In this document: piece after piece, positions 6,517 to 14,156 of the stretch
Layout of the letters: each line of letters opens with the position of its first letter
Numbering within the stretch: the stretch's first letter is position 1
Notes under the pieces: model-generated
The model's input: the letters and a program-made list of their open reading frames with translations, nothing else
The model's database searches: none
Told to the model about the DNA's origin: nothing
Assembly (NCBI GenBank): GCA_021809365.1
Contig: JAKBAC010000086.1
Span: 1 to 14,352, forward strand
Reading direction: 5' to 3'
Source: Planctomycetota bacterium
GTDB lineage: Bacteria; Planctomycetota; Phycisphaerae; WQYP01
Length of the DNA: 14,352 nucleotides
Translations under genes and position numbers: made by a program

Positions 6517-6873
6517 TCACGTCAGCGAGCTGCTGCGATCGGCATTCGGTGTAACCATGGGGGCGGCCCCGGCGGTGGGGTGGGAGCCTTGCAGCACTTT
6601 TACGGCAGAATATTCATCCAGGTTCAGGACCACTTTTTCGCCATCATCTTTCTGGATAAGCAGGCGATCCAGCCACAGGTGATCTCCCTTGTTGCGCGCA
6701 AACCAGCTGCCGCTCTCCTGCCGCTCCTGCCGCAGCACCGTACCGGTCACACTGATGGGATAAACGTGCGATCTCTGGGCAATCTGCTGTGTGACTTCCA
6801 CCCGCGTCCCCGGGCTGTACAGCAGCGTTTTTTGAGAATCATTTAAGCCGGCCGATGTTTGCGATTCATTCAA
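6517..6873 (-). CDS. Conserved-looking small protein of unknown function, 118 residues
   Basis: The gene reads leftward from a TTG at 6873. An in-frame TGA lies two codons upstream, so TTG is the first possible start, and AGGAG sits 8 nt before it. The core, about residues 20-95, runs from PGTRVEVTQQIAQR through SVTGTVLRQE, GSWFAR and LWLDRLLIQKDDGE to VVLNLDEYSAVKVL. It alternates beta-type stretches and ends in a defined motif, resembling a small SH3-like or OB-like barrel. That is an inference from pattern only. There is no signal peptide or membrane span, so it is probably cytoplasmic. The 23-residue tail is Pro/Ala/Ser-rich and likely disordered. Coding character is good compared with the opposite frames. 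The family is not recognised, and no operon partner is adjacent. Confidence 0.7.
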   Translation of the reverse strand: MNESQTSAGLNDSQKTLLYSPGTRVEVTQQIAQRSHVYPISVTGTVLRQERQESGSWFARNKGDHLWLDRLLIQKDDGEKVVLNLDEYSAVKVLQGSHPTAGAAPMVTPNADRSSSLT

Positions 6874-6935
6874 GGGTCAATCTCCTGATGCCAGAAAAAT
6901 TCCAGCCATGCAACATACCCTGTGCCCGCCCCGCG

Positions 6936-7027
6936 GGCAAGTCGGGCTGCGGCCCGACAGAGCAGGAGAATTTAGACAGGTGAACAGTAGAGCAAATTCG
7001 GCTGGCGCAAAAGAGTGGCTGTCGCCG
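6936..7027. repeat. ~90-bp direct repeat, copy A
   Basis: The segment runs from GGCAAGTCGGGC to GTGGCTGTCGCCG and is repeated at 7078-7166 with a few substitutions and a 3-bp length difference. It includes a perfect 7-bp hairpin, GTCGGGC (6941-6947)/GCCCGAC (6952-6958), with a TGCG loop. It lies in the gap between divergently oriented small genes. Confidence 0.9.
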
Positions 7028-7049
7028 AGCCGAGAACGCCCTCCTGCGG

Positions 7050-7073
7050 TCACCTGATCACCTGTTCACCTGA
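7050..7073. repeat. Three tandem 8-bp TCACCTGW units
   Basis: TCACCTGA, TCACCTGT and TCACCTGA follow one another between the two copies of the 90-bp repeat. Their complement (CAGGTGA) also occurs singly inside each copy, which suggests that the duplication and the short repeats have a common history. Confidence 0.8.
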
Positions 7074-7077
7074 TCTC

Positions 7078-7166
7078 GGCAAGTCGGGCTGCGGCCCGAC
7101 AGAGCAGATGTTAGACAGGTGAGCAGTAGAGCAAATAATGCTGGTGCAAACGAGTGGCTGTCGCCG
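7078..7166. repeat. ~90-bp direct repeat, copy B
   Basis: This is the second copy of 6936-7027, offset by about 142 nt. It has the same GTCGGGC-TGCG-GCCCGAC hairpin at 7083-7100 and the same GTGGCTGTCGCCG end. Confidence 0.9.
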
Positions 7167-7190
7167 GGGCAAAATGGAAACTCGCCGTTT

Positions 7191-7217
7191 ATCCGCGTGA
7201 TCCGCGTAATCTGCGGT
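7191..7217. repeat. Three 9-bp ATCCGCGTN-type units
   Basis: ATCCGCGTG, ATCCGCGTA and ATCTGCGGT are tandem with a 9-bp period. They are another short intergenic repeat of the kind clustered here and do not encode anything recognisable. Confidence 0.75.
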
Positions 7218-7340
7218 TTTTATTGCAGTCTATCTCGATTGCATGCGCCGGCGCGGGCATTGGGTTGCCATTTCGTGTAAAATGGAATGAAGAGTATCGG
7301 GAAACGAGGACGGTCGGTAAAACTCCGATCAGGCGCTGGT

Positions 7341-7814
7341 ATGACTGAACTACAACATCCACCTCTGCCACGCGTGCAGATTCTCAAACAAGCGATTGCC
7401 ATCTATCTGCCCCTGGCTTACGGCGATGGAAAAATACCGGATGTCGTTGAGGCACGAATCGCACCGATTTTGGCGTCTGCGGATTCGGATGCGATCAAGC
7501 CCGAATGGTTTGAACCGGCGAACAAGGATGGCCGGGTGGTTTATCGCCTGCGTTTGGGGCAGGTGGCGTATCCACACATGAAGTTAAACGTGGAAGAATC
7601 TCCGGACTCCACAGGTTATCTGCTTTTGGCCGATGCCCATGACATGCACCTGCTGGCACCTGAAACGTCGCCGGATGCCAAGTTTTTATGTGAACTTCGA
7701 CAAAATAACGCTGTTCTGGTGGAAAAAATACAATCTGCCTGGACCCAGGCCGGCCTGCCGACGTTCCGAAATTATTTCCGCGCCACCATGGAACGCCGGG
7801 TTCGGGCAAAATAA
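7341..7814 (+). CDS. Protein of unknown function, about 157 residues
   Basis: The ATG at 7341 is preferred because the 18 residues before it (from an ATG at 7287) are Arg/Lys/Gly-rich and have no motif character, and because a TAAAAT box at 7278-7283 would place transcription initiation after 7287. Neither start has a strong Shine-Dalgarno site, so the start is uncertain. The product has an N-terminal segment (VQILKQAIAIYLPLAYGDGKIP). A central region follows: EWFEPANKDG, RLRLGQVAYPHMKLNVEE, then YLLLADAHDMHLL. A helical end follows (CELRQNNAVLVEKIQSAWTQAGLPTFRNYFRATMERR). There is no signal peptide or membrane span. The His/Asp-containing YPHMKL and DAHDMH stretches look conserved, but no catalytic motif is identified. 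The family is not recognised. It is followed at once by the inverted-repeat element at 7823. Confidence 0.7.
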   Translation: MTELQHPPLPRVQILKQAIAIYLPLAYGDGKIPDVVEARIAPILASADSDAIKPEWFEPANKDGRVVYRLRLGQVAYPHMKLNVEESPDSTGYLLLADAHDMHLLAPETSPDAKFLCELRQNNAVLVEKIQSAWTQAGLPTFRNYFRATMERRVRAK

Positions 7815-7822
7815 CCGTGGAC

Positions 7823-7950
7823 GGGCGTGGCAATTTTTCCGGGCGGGGTAAAAAAGCCGCCTTTTCACAGGAATGCTCAAGCCCACCGGGATAAACCCGG
7901 CGGCTCGCCGGTCGAGTTGATGCGGGGTGCCCGGAAATATTGCCACGCCC
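7823..7950. mobile_element. MITE-like 128-bp element with 22-bp terminal inverted repeats
   Basis: The ends, GGGCGTGGCAAT... at 7823-7844 and ...ATTGCCACGCCC at 7929-7950, are complementary at 21 of 22 positions. The same 8 bp, CCGTGGAC, flanks the element on both sides (7815-7822 and 7951-7958), as expected for a target-site duplication. Inside are nested hairpins: AGCCGCC (7855-7861)/GGCGGCT (7899-7905) and CCGGG (7886-7890)/CCCGG (7896-7900). It has no coding capacity, so any movement would need a transposase in trans. It lies between the stop codon at 7814 and the carB promoter region. It could instead be a non-mobile palindromic repeat. Confidence 0.65.
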
Positions 7951-7975
7951 CCGTGGACGAAATAACTGGGGGCAC

Positions 7976-8004
7976 TTTCGCGACGGCGCGATTTCTGATA
8001 CAAA
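7976..8004 (+). promoter_or_regulatory. Candidate promoter for carB
   Basis: TTTCGC (7976-7981), a 17-nt spacer and TACAAA (7999-8004) preceded by TGA form an extended -10 type promoter. It would give a 5' UTR of about 40 nt before the ATG at 8050. The hexamers are only fair matches. Confidence 0.4.
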
Positions 8005-8049
8005 CTTACAAGTTTTTTCCCCGACGCTGGTGTAAAAGGTTGTTGACCC

Positions 8050-11000
8050 ATGCCCAAAAGAACGGACATTAAAAGTATCCTGATCATCGGTTCCGGCCCC
8101 ATTGTCATCGGACAGGGCTGTGAATTTGATTATTCCGGTACGCAGGCGTGCAAAGCTCTCAAAGAAGAGGGCTACCGCGTAATCCTGGTGAACTCCAACC
8201 CCGCCACCATCATGACTGATCCGGATATGGCCCACCGCACCTATATTGAACCGCTGACCGTTGAAGCGGTCGCGAAAATCATTGAACTTGAACGCCCCGA
8301 TGCCCTGCTGCCCACACTGGGCGGGCAGACCGGTCTGAATTTATCCGTGGCACTGGAAGATGCAGGCATCCTGAAAAAATTCGGCGTGCAGATGATCGGT
8401 GCCACGCGGGAAGCGATTCATCGTGGGGAAGATCGTCGCAAATTCAAAGCCATTATGGAATCCATCGGCTTGCAATGTCCGCGTAGCGGCCTGGCCTACA
8501 ACATGGAACAGGCCAAAAAGGTGGCCGAGGAGGTCGGGCTGCCCTGTATTATCCGTGCGTCGTTTACGCTTGGCGGCACCGGGTCCGGCGTGGCGTGGAA
8601 CATGGAGGAATTTGAAATTATCGCCCAGCGCGGCATCGACGCCTCGATGATTAATGAAATTCAGATTGATCAATCCCTGATCGGCTGGAAGGAATATGAA
8701 CTGGAAGTCATGCGCGACAAAGCCGACAACGTGGTGATTGTCTGCAGCATTGAAAATTTTGATCCCATGGGCGTACACACCGGAGATTCCATCACGGTCG
8801 CCCCGGCCCAAACCCTCACGGATAAAGAATATCAACGCATGCGCGACGGGGCCATTGCGGTTATCCGGGCCATTGGCGTGGAAACCGGCGGCTCCAATAT
8901 TCAATTTGCCATCAACCCCGCCAATGGCGATATGGTGGTGGTGGAAATGAATCCGCGCGTGTCACGCTCCAGTGCGTTAGCCAGCAAAGCTACAGGCTTT
9001 CCCATTGCGCGTATTGCCGCGAAGTTGGCGGTGGGTTACACGCTGGATGAACTGCCCAATGACATCACGCGCCGCACCGTGGCCTGTTTTGAACCCTCCA
9101 TCGATTATGTGGTGGTAAAAATTCCGCGCTGGACTTTTGAAAAATTCCCGGATGCCGATGAAACCCTCACAACCCAGATGAAAAGCGTCGGCGAAGCCAT
9201 GAGCATTGGCCGGACGTTTAAGGAAGCATTGCAGAAAGGCATTCGTTCCATGGAAGTCAAACGGTTTGGCCTGGGGCTGGATCGCATTGATAAATGGTGG
9301 CGAAGACAAGTACTGGAACTTGACGTGCAACCAGCTTCCGTGCCATCGAGTCTGGGAGATCGCGGTGCGTTTGTTACCCGCACGGCGGCACTGGAGGAAG
9401 CGGCGCAAATTTGGCCCATACCGGAAGACCGGTTAAGGCGGAAATTATCCATTCCGTCGCAGGGCCGGCCGTATTACATCCGGTACGCCTTCAAAATGGG
9501 TTATACGCTGGAACGGGTGCATGAACTGACGCATATTGATCCCTGGTTTCTCGCCCAGATGAAGGAACTCGTTGATTTTGAAAAAGTATTATTTGAGTTG
9601 CGCCCGCAGGCCGCCGCGTTTATGGCCGGTAAAATTTCCCCGGAAGATCGGCAGCATTTCGCCGCACTGTTGCGCCGCAGCAAGGAAATGGGATACTCCG
9701 ATGTGCAGTTGGGCACCATCTGGTCCCTGCAGCCTGCGGATGTCCGGGGCATCCGCAAGCGTCTGACCATTGAGCCGGTGTATAAACTTGTCGATACGTG
9801 TGCCGCGGAATTTGAAGCGGCCACACCCTATTATTATTCCACCTATGAAAGTCCGATCACCCGGCTGGAGGGCGGTCGATCCATGCAGCAGGTGGATGAT
9901 GAAGTGCGCATTACGGATCGCAAAAAAATTATTATTCTCGGCGGCGGGCCGAATCGCATCGGGCAGGGCATCGAATTTGATTACTGCTGCGTGCAGGCGG
10001 CCTTTGCATGTCGGGAATTGGACCTTGAAAGCGTGATGATCAATTCCAATCCGGAAACCGTCAGCACGGATTATGACACATCCAATCTTCTGTTTTTTGA
10101 GCCATTGACGCATGAAGATGTGTTGAACATTGTGGAACGCCTGAATGGCCGTCCCTTAAGCCAGCCGGGGGGACTGGTGCAGGGCGTTATTGTGCAATTT
10201 GGCGGTCAAACCCCGTTGAATCTCGCCCGCGGACTTAAAGATGCGGGCGTGCCGATTATCGGCACGGCGGTAGAGTCCATTGAAGCTGCGGAAGACCGGG
10301 ATAAGTTTAATCGCCTGATAAAATCTCTGGGCCTTAAGCAGCCTGAGGGCGGTATTGCCCGCAGTGCCGAGCAGGCCCGCAAGGTGGCTGCGGAAATCGG
10401 TTATCCGGTGCTGGTGCGTCCGTCGTTTGTTCTGGGCGGCCGGGCCATGGAAATTGTGTCCGATGAAACGCAGTTGGATTATTACATCCGTCATGCCGTG
10501 GAAGTTGCGGATGAACATCCGATTCTTATTGACCGTTTCCTCGGCGATGCCACGGAAGTGGATGTCGATGCGTTGGGTGATGGCACAAATTATCTGGTGA
10601 TCGGGGTGATGGAACACATTGAGGAAGCGGGAATTCATTCCGGTGATTCCGCGTGTTCTCTGCCGCCGTTCAGTCTGCCGGCGGAAATTGTGGCCCGCAT
10701 TCATGATAACGCGCTGGCGCTGGCCAAGGCGTTGGCGGTGCGCGGATTAATGAATGTGCAGTTCGCCATTAAAGATAATGAAGTCTATGTGCTGGAAGTC
10801 AATCCACGGGCCAGCCGCACGGTGCCGTTTGTCAGCAAAGCCACGGGCGTGGCCTGGGCAAAAATTGCGGCGAAAGTCATGTGCGGAAAAACGTTGCCGG
10901 AGTTGGGCGTCACGGAAGAAATCATTCCGAAAAATCATGTCGCGGTGAAGGAAAGCGTATTTCCTTTCAACAAATTCCCCGGTGTAGATGTAATTTTAGG

Positions 11001-11508
11001 CCCGGAAATGCGATCCACCGGCGAAGTCATGGGCATTGATTCCAGCTTCCCGGTGGCCTACGCCAAATCGCAAATGGCGGCCGGCGGCAGTCTGCCGATG
11101 TCGGGAACCGTTTATATTTCCGTGCGCGATGGGGACAAAAAAGCGATTATCGAATCCGCCCGGAAAATTGCCCAGGCGGGTTTTGAACTCATTTCCACCA
11201 GCGGCACGTGCCAGGCGCTAAATGACGCGGGGGTGCCATGCCGGAAAATTAATAAAATTCAGGAAGGCCGTCCCAATATCATTGACGCCATTAAAAACCA
11301 TCAGGTGCAGTTGTTAATTAATACCCCCACGCACAAAGGCCCCACCACGGACGAAGGCCGCATTCGATCCGCCGCCGTGTTGAACCGAATTCCAATTATC
11401 ACCACCGTGACCGGAGCCGAAGCCGCGGCGGATGCGATTGTGAGTCTTAAACAGGGCCAGTGGACGGTAAAGCCCATCCAGGATTATTACGCGCAAATGA
11501 AGCCGTAA
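8050..11508 (+). CDS. carB: Carbamoyl-phosphate synthase, large subunit
   Basis: The 1152-residue product follows E. coli CarB (1073 residues) throughout. CarB makes carbamoyl phosphate from bicarbonate, ammonia supplied by CarA, and two ATP, for pyrimidine and arginine synthesis in the cytoplasm. The first half has [20 protein letters not shown] near the start, EDRRKF (~127), [22 protein letters not shown] and [20 protein letters not shown] (~299). The second half has [20 protein letters not shown] (~630), [24 protein letters not shown] (~838), [10 protein letters not shown] and [12 protein letters not shown] (~916). An MGS-like regulatory domain follows from ~1010 ([15 protein letters not shown]...INTPTHKG). 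The extra length comes mainly from insertions around ~418-450, before the second half (~610-625), and GRPLSQPGG near ~700. MPKRTDIKS matches the usual N-terminus, fixing the start, but only a weak AAAGG lies upstream. carA is not adjacent. Confidence 0.97.
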   Translation: MPKRTDIKSILIIGSGPIVIGQGCEFDYSGTQACKALKEEGYRVILVNSNPATIMTDPDMAHRTYIEPLTVEAVAKIIELERPDALLPTLGGQTGLNLSVALEDAGILKKFGVQMIGATREAIHRGEDRRKFKAIMESIGLQCPRSGLAYNMEQAKKVAEEVGLPCIIRASFTLGGTGSGVAWNMEEFEIIAQRGIDASMINEIQIDQSLIGWKEYELEVMRDKADNVVIVCSIENFDPMGVHTGDSITVAPAQTLTDKEYQRMRDGAIAVIRAIGVETGGSNIQFAINPANGDMVVVEMNPRVSRSSALASKATGFPIARIAAKLAVGYTLDELPNDITRRTVACFEPSIDYVVVKIPRWTFEKFPDADETLTTQMKSVGEAMSIGRTFKEALQKGIRSMEVKRFGLGLDRIDKWWRRQVLELDVQPASVPSSLGDRGAFVTRTAALEEAAQIWPIPEDRLRRKLSIPSQGRPYYIRYAFKMGYTLERVHELTHIDPWFLAQMKELVDFEKVLFELRPQAAAFMAGKISPEDRQHFAALLRRSKEMGYSDVQLGTIWSLQPADVRGIRKRLTIEPVYKLVDTCAAEFEAATPYYYSTYESPITRLEGGRSMQQVDDEVRITDRKKIIILGGGPNRIGQGIEFDYCCVQAAFACRELDLESVMINSNPETVSTDYDTSNLLFFEPLTHEDVLNIVERLNGRPLSQPGGLVQGVIVQFGGQTPLNLARGLKDAGVPIIGTAVESIEAAEDRDKFNRLIKSLGLKQPEGGIARSAEQARKVAAEIGYPVLVRPSFVLGGRAMEIVSDETQLDYYIRHAVEVADEHPILIDRFLGDATEVDVDALGDGTNYLVIGVMEHIEEAGIHSGDSACSLPPFSLPAEIVARIHDNALALAKALAVRGLMNVQFAIKDNEVYVLEVNPRASRTVPFVSKATGVAWAKIAAKVMCGKTLPELGVTEEIIPKNHVAVKESVFPFNKFPGVDVILGPEMRSTGEVMGIDSSFPVAYAKSQMAAGGSLPMSGTVYISVRDGDKKAIIESARKIAQAGFELISTSGTCQALNDAGVPCRKINKIQEGRPNIIDAIKNHQVQLLINTPTHKGPTTDEGRIRSAAVLNRIPIITTVTGAEAAADAIVSLKQGQWTVKPIQDYYAQMKP

Positions 11509-11527
11509 TATACACTCCAAAACCGAC

Positions 11528-11549
11528 AAAAAAAGCCGGATTGACCGGC
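11528..11549 (-). terminator. Minus-strand terminator for the rplM-rpsI-glycosyltransferase transcript
   Basis: On the minus strand GCCGG-TCAAT-CCGGC (11549-11535) is followed by seven T residues (plus-strand A-run 11528-11534). It lies about 70 nt after the stop codon at 11620. The stem is only 5 bp, so it may be weak. No comparable T-run terminator is seen for carB on the plus strand. Confidence 0.65.
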
Positions 11550-11595
11550 GCACCGGATCACGCGGATAACCTCCGGGGTTTCAAGACCCGCAGAA

Positions 11596-11614
11596 AAAGG
11601 TGTCAGGTACCTTT
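11596..11614. repeat. Near-palindromic motif AAAGGTGTCAGGTACCTTT
   Basis: The core AGGTACCT is an 8-bp palindrome, and AAAGGT is repeated in front of it, so AAAGGT can pair with ACCTTT. It lies within a few bases of the stop codon at 11620-11622, in the convergent gap. It looks like a dispersed intergenic motif, but only one copy is in this window. Confidence 0.4.
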
Positions 11615-11619
11615 GTTTT

Positions 11620-13029
11620 CTATTTTTCACCGATGGCGAGGATACTTAGGCCGCCGCCGAGGTTCATGGCGTCTACGGATTTTACTACGGGAAGCAGCCA
11701 CTGGAAAAGTTTAATCTGGCGGGCGGTTAATGCTGCGCGGCCCCGCCATTTATTAAAGCGCCATGCCCAGGCCCCTACCGTGTTGTATTGTGAAATATGC
11801 CGGATGCTAAAGCCCGCGTTCGTCATAAGCGCTTGCAGAGATTGGCGGGTGTAGCGTCGCCGATGTCCCAGGGCCTGATCACAGGGACTCATCAGGGCGG
11901 GATTGGCCGGCACGAGAACAATGAGCTTCCCGCCCGGCTCCAGCAGATCATAAAAGCGCTTAAGCGCCGGCGTTTCATCCTCAACATTTTCAAGGATGTT
12001 CAGGCAAACTACGGTGTCAATGTGTTCATCACGCAAATTGCCTTCGGCATTTGGATCCGTAATATCCGCCTGTAACACGCGGAGATTTTCCAGGTGACCA
12101 AAGCGCCGCCGGGTCATTTCCACAAAAAACTCATTTTCGTCCACGCAGATCAGCCGGGGGCGATCCAGTAATAATTCCGCAAAATTGCCGATACCGCATC
12201 CGGTTTCCAGGACGCGCGAACCGATGAACGGTTGAAATTTATTAAAATCCCAGCGGCTGACGCGCCGCGTCTGGCGAAATGTCTGGAGAAGAAAATATTC
12301 ATCGTTGGTGGTGAAACGGGTATCAAGAAAGCAGCACCGCAACAGCGTGGTGAGGGCTTCGATGGCGTCCTTGAAGCCGATTTTTTTTCCTTCGGCAGCC
12401 GTGCGGCCATGGTAGCTGATGGGCACTTCATAAATACGGATGCCCCATTGCGCCAGGCGGGCGGTAATTTCCGGTTCAATGCCGAAGCGCTGCGCCCGCA
12501 AGGGGGTTTGCAGCAGAATATCAGCCCGCACTGCTTTGTAACAAGTTTCCATATCCGTTAAATTCAGATCCAGAAACATGTTGGTCAACAGGGTTAAAAC
12601 TCGATTGGCCACCGCATGCCAGAACAGCAGCACACGTCTCTGGCCGGAAAAAGCGAAGCGGGAACCGAACACCGCATCGGCCTTGCCTTCAACAATTGGA
12701 GCCAAAAGGGCTGAAAAATCCCGCGGATCATATTCGAGATCCGCATCCTGAATCAGGACAATATCGCCGGTGATGTGGGTGACCGCGGTATGAATGGCCG
12801 CGGCTTTGCCCGCATTTTTTTCATGGCGGAAAATGCGGACGCGCGGATCGGCCGCAGCCAGAGCCTGCAGAATTTCCCAGGAATTATCCCGGCTGCAATC
12901 ATCAACGCAAATGAGTTCAATCGGAATGGGGCACGGTGCCGCGAGCACCCGGCCCACAATGGTGCGCAGCGTGCGCGATTCATTGTAAATGGGCATTAAA
13001 ACGCTTAATAGCCGATAATGAATCGCCAA
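11620..13029 (-). CDS. Bifunctional glycosyltransferase family 2 / class I SAM-dependent methyltransferase
   Basis: With a TTG start at 13029, 7 nt after the rpsI stop, the product is 469 residues. In-frame GTG codons at 13074 and 13071 inside rpsI are alternatives; none has a good ribosome site, so translation may be coupled. Residues ~5-235 form a GT-A glycosyltransferase of the dolichyl-phosphate-mannose synthase-like type: SVLMPIYNES (9-18), VDDCSRDNSWE, KNAGKAAAI, metal-binding DAD (95-97), FGSRF and TDMETCYKA (158-166). Residues ~255-469 form a Rossmann methyltransferase: LETGCGIGN (274-282) for SAM binding, CVDENE, then LNILENVED, LLEPGGKLIVLVPA and GHRRRYTRQSL. No membrane helices are evident. 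It should transfer a sugar from a nucleotide or lipid donor and methylate a product, probably for envelope glycans or glycolipids. The substrate cannot be deduced. Confidence 0.88.
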   Translation of the reverse strand: MAIHYRLLSVLMPIYNESRTLRTIVGRVLAAPCPIPIELICVDDCSRDNSWEILQALAAADPRVRIFRHEKNAGKAAAIHTAVTHITGDIVLIQDADLEYDPRDFSALLAPIVEGKADAVFGSRFAFSGQRRVLLFWHAVANRVLTLLTNMFLDLNLTDMETCYKAVRADILLQTPLRAQRFGIEPEITARLAQWGIRIYEVPISYHGRTAAEGKKIGFKDAIEALTTLLRCCFLDTRFTTNDEYFLLQTFRQTRRVSRWDFNKFQPFIGSRVLETGCGIGNFAELLLDRPRLICVDENEFFVEMTRRRFGHLENLRVLQADITDPNAEGNLRDEHIDTVVCLNILENVEDETPALKRFYDLLEPGGKLIVLVPANPALMSPCDQALGHRRRYTRQSLQALMTNAGFSIRHISQYNTVGAWAWRFNKWRGRAALTARQIKLFQWLLPVVKSVDAMNLGGGLSILAIGEK

Positions 13030-13036
13030 ATAAGTA

Positions 13037-13492
13037 TCACCGTTTGCTGAACTGGTACGCTCTACGGGCACCACGTAAGCCGTATTTCTTACGCTCTTTC
13101 ATGCGGCTGTCGCGCGTGAGGAATCCGCCATCCTGCATGGACTTGCGTAACGTGGCATCATACAAAGTTAAGGCCCGCCCCAGGCCCTGCAGAATGGCCC
13201 CGGATTGCCCGGTATGGCCGCCGCCATGCACATTCACCAGCACATCCATAGCGCCGACCAGATTGGCTGATACGAGAGGTGCGTTGACCATGGTGCGATC
13301 ACGGGACTCCGTGAAAAAGGAATCCAACGGACGATCATTGATAATAAATTTACCCTGTCCCGCCACCAGCCGAACACGGGCGACCGACTTCTTACGGCGG
13401 CCGGTGCCCAGATAATAGGTTTTTCCGCCGGCCGTAATAACGCCACGGGGTTTGATGGCCGGCGCTGCGGATGTTGATGTCGTTTCAGTCAT
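13037..13492 (-). CDS. rpsI: Small ribosomal subunit protein uS9
   Basis: The 151-residue product is a clear S9: YYLGTGRRKKSVARVRL, GKFIINDRPLDSFF, VNVHGGGHTGQSGAILQGLGRAL and RKSMQDGGFLTRDSRMKERK, ending in the invariant basic tail YQFSKR that reaches the P-site tRNA. It is about 20 residues longer than the E. coli protein because of a Thr/Ser/Ala/Pro-rich N-terminal extension (MTETTSTSAAPAIKPRG). AGAGG lies about 10 nt before the ATG. It follows rplM after a 63-nt gap with no visible terminator, the usual rplM-rpsI operon. Confidence 0.97.
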   Translation of the reverse strand: MTETTSTSAAPAIKPRGVITAGGKTYYLGTGRRKKSVARVRLVAGQGKFIINDRPLDSFFTESRDRTMVNAPLVSANLVGAMDVLVNVHGGGHTGQSGAILQGLGRALTLYDATLRKSMQDGGFLTRDSRMKERKKYGLRGARRAYQFSKR

Positions 13493-13555
13493 TTTCTGTT
13501 TGCCTCTGTTTTCAGGTTATCCCGGTAAAACGGGAAGGTCTCTTCTGTTATGAAC

Positions 13556-14032
13556 TTAAAATTTGAGTACGGCAGGCCGTTGGGCTGCGTGCGGATGCTT
13601 ATCATCCTTAAAACATTTGAGTTTGGTGAACATCTTCACGCCCATGGTGGTCTTGGGCATCATGCGGCGCACGGCCAATTCGAACACCGTTTCAGGGTGC
13701 CGATTCTGTAAATCCCGCAACGGCTTAACCTTGTGGCCGCCGGGATAATAGGTGTAATAATCATATTCGCGTTGATCCAGCTTGCGGCCCGTAACCTTAA
13801 TTTTGCTGGTGTTGATGACAATAATGAAATCACCCACATCCACAGTGGGTGTGTAGGTGGCTTTATGTTTACCCATGAGATGCGTGGCAACTTTAGTGGC
13901 CAGGCGTCCGAGGGTTTGATCGGCGGCATCTACAATATACCAGCGATTATCAGTGTGTCCGACACGGGCCAGGGTGGTACGCCCCGCCGGCTTGGCGATG
14001 CGATGACGGGTTGGATTGGCTGTTACTGTCAT
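13556..14032 (-). CDS. rplM: Large ribosomal subunit protein uL13
   Basis: The 158-residue product has the L13 hallmarks: RWYIVDAADQTLGRLATKVA, HLMGKHKATYTP, VDVGDFIIVINTSKIKVTGRK, YPGGHKVKPLRDLQ, AVRRMMPKTTMG and KHPHAAQRP. It binds 23S rRNA early in 50S assembly. An N-terminal extension of about 20 residues (MTVTANPTRHRIAKPAG) precedes the usual start of the fold. The ATG at 14032 has only a weak upstream GAG, yet it is the first good start after the promoter. It is the first gene of the rplM-rpsI transcript. Confidence 0.97.
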   Translation of the reverse strand: MTVTANPTRHRIAKPAGRTTLARVGHTDNRWYIVDAADQTLGRLATKVATHLMGKHKATYTPTVDVGDFIIVINTSKIKVTGRKLDQREYDYYTYYPGGHKVKPLRDLQNRHPETVFELAVRRMMPKTTMGVKMFTKLKCFKDDKHPHAAQRPAVLKF

Positions 14033-14128
14033 ATTCTACTCAATCTAGTAAAGACTACTCATCACTGGGTGACGGCCGGGATTCTTACACTTAGTACCCC
14101 GGGTTTCCGCCATGCCCGAAAACTTCAA

Positions 14129-14156
14129 ATTGTAAAGTTTTCACGAAATATGTCAA
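14129..14156 (-). promoter_or_regulatory. Sigma-70-type promoter of the rplM-rpsI operon
   Basis: Read on the minus strand, TTGACA (14156-14151), a 16-nt spacer and TACAAT (14134-14129) form a near-consensus promoter. Initiation near 14122 leaves a 5' UTR of about 90 nt. That UTR holds a small TAGT-CTTT-ACTA hairpin about 15 nt before the rplM start. Autogenous control by L13 is possible, but nothing here shows it. Confidence 0.7.

Noticed and set aside
6936..7166. CRISPR-like repeat pair
   Set aside because: There are only two ~90-bp copies with internal divergence; this is a simple direct duplication.
7287..7340. Upstream ATG start for the 7341-7814 gene
   Set aside because: The extra 18 residues are basic and featureless, and a possible -10 box lies just before them. 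It was not chosen, though it is not excluded.
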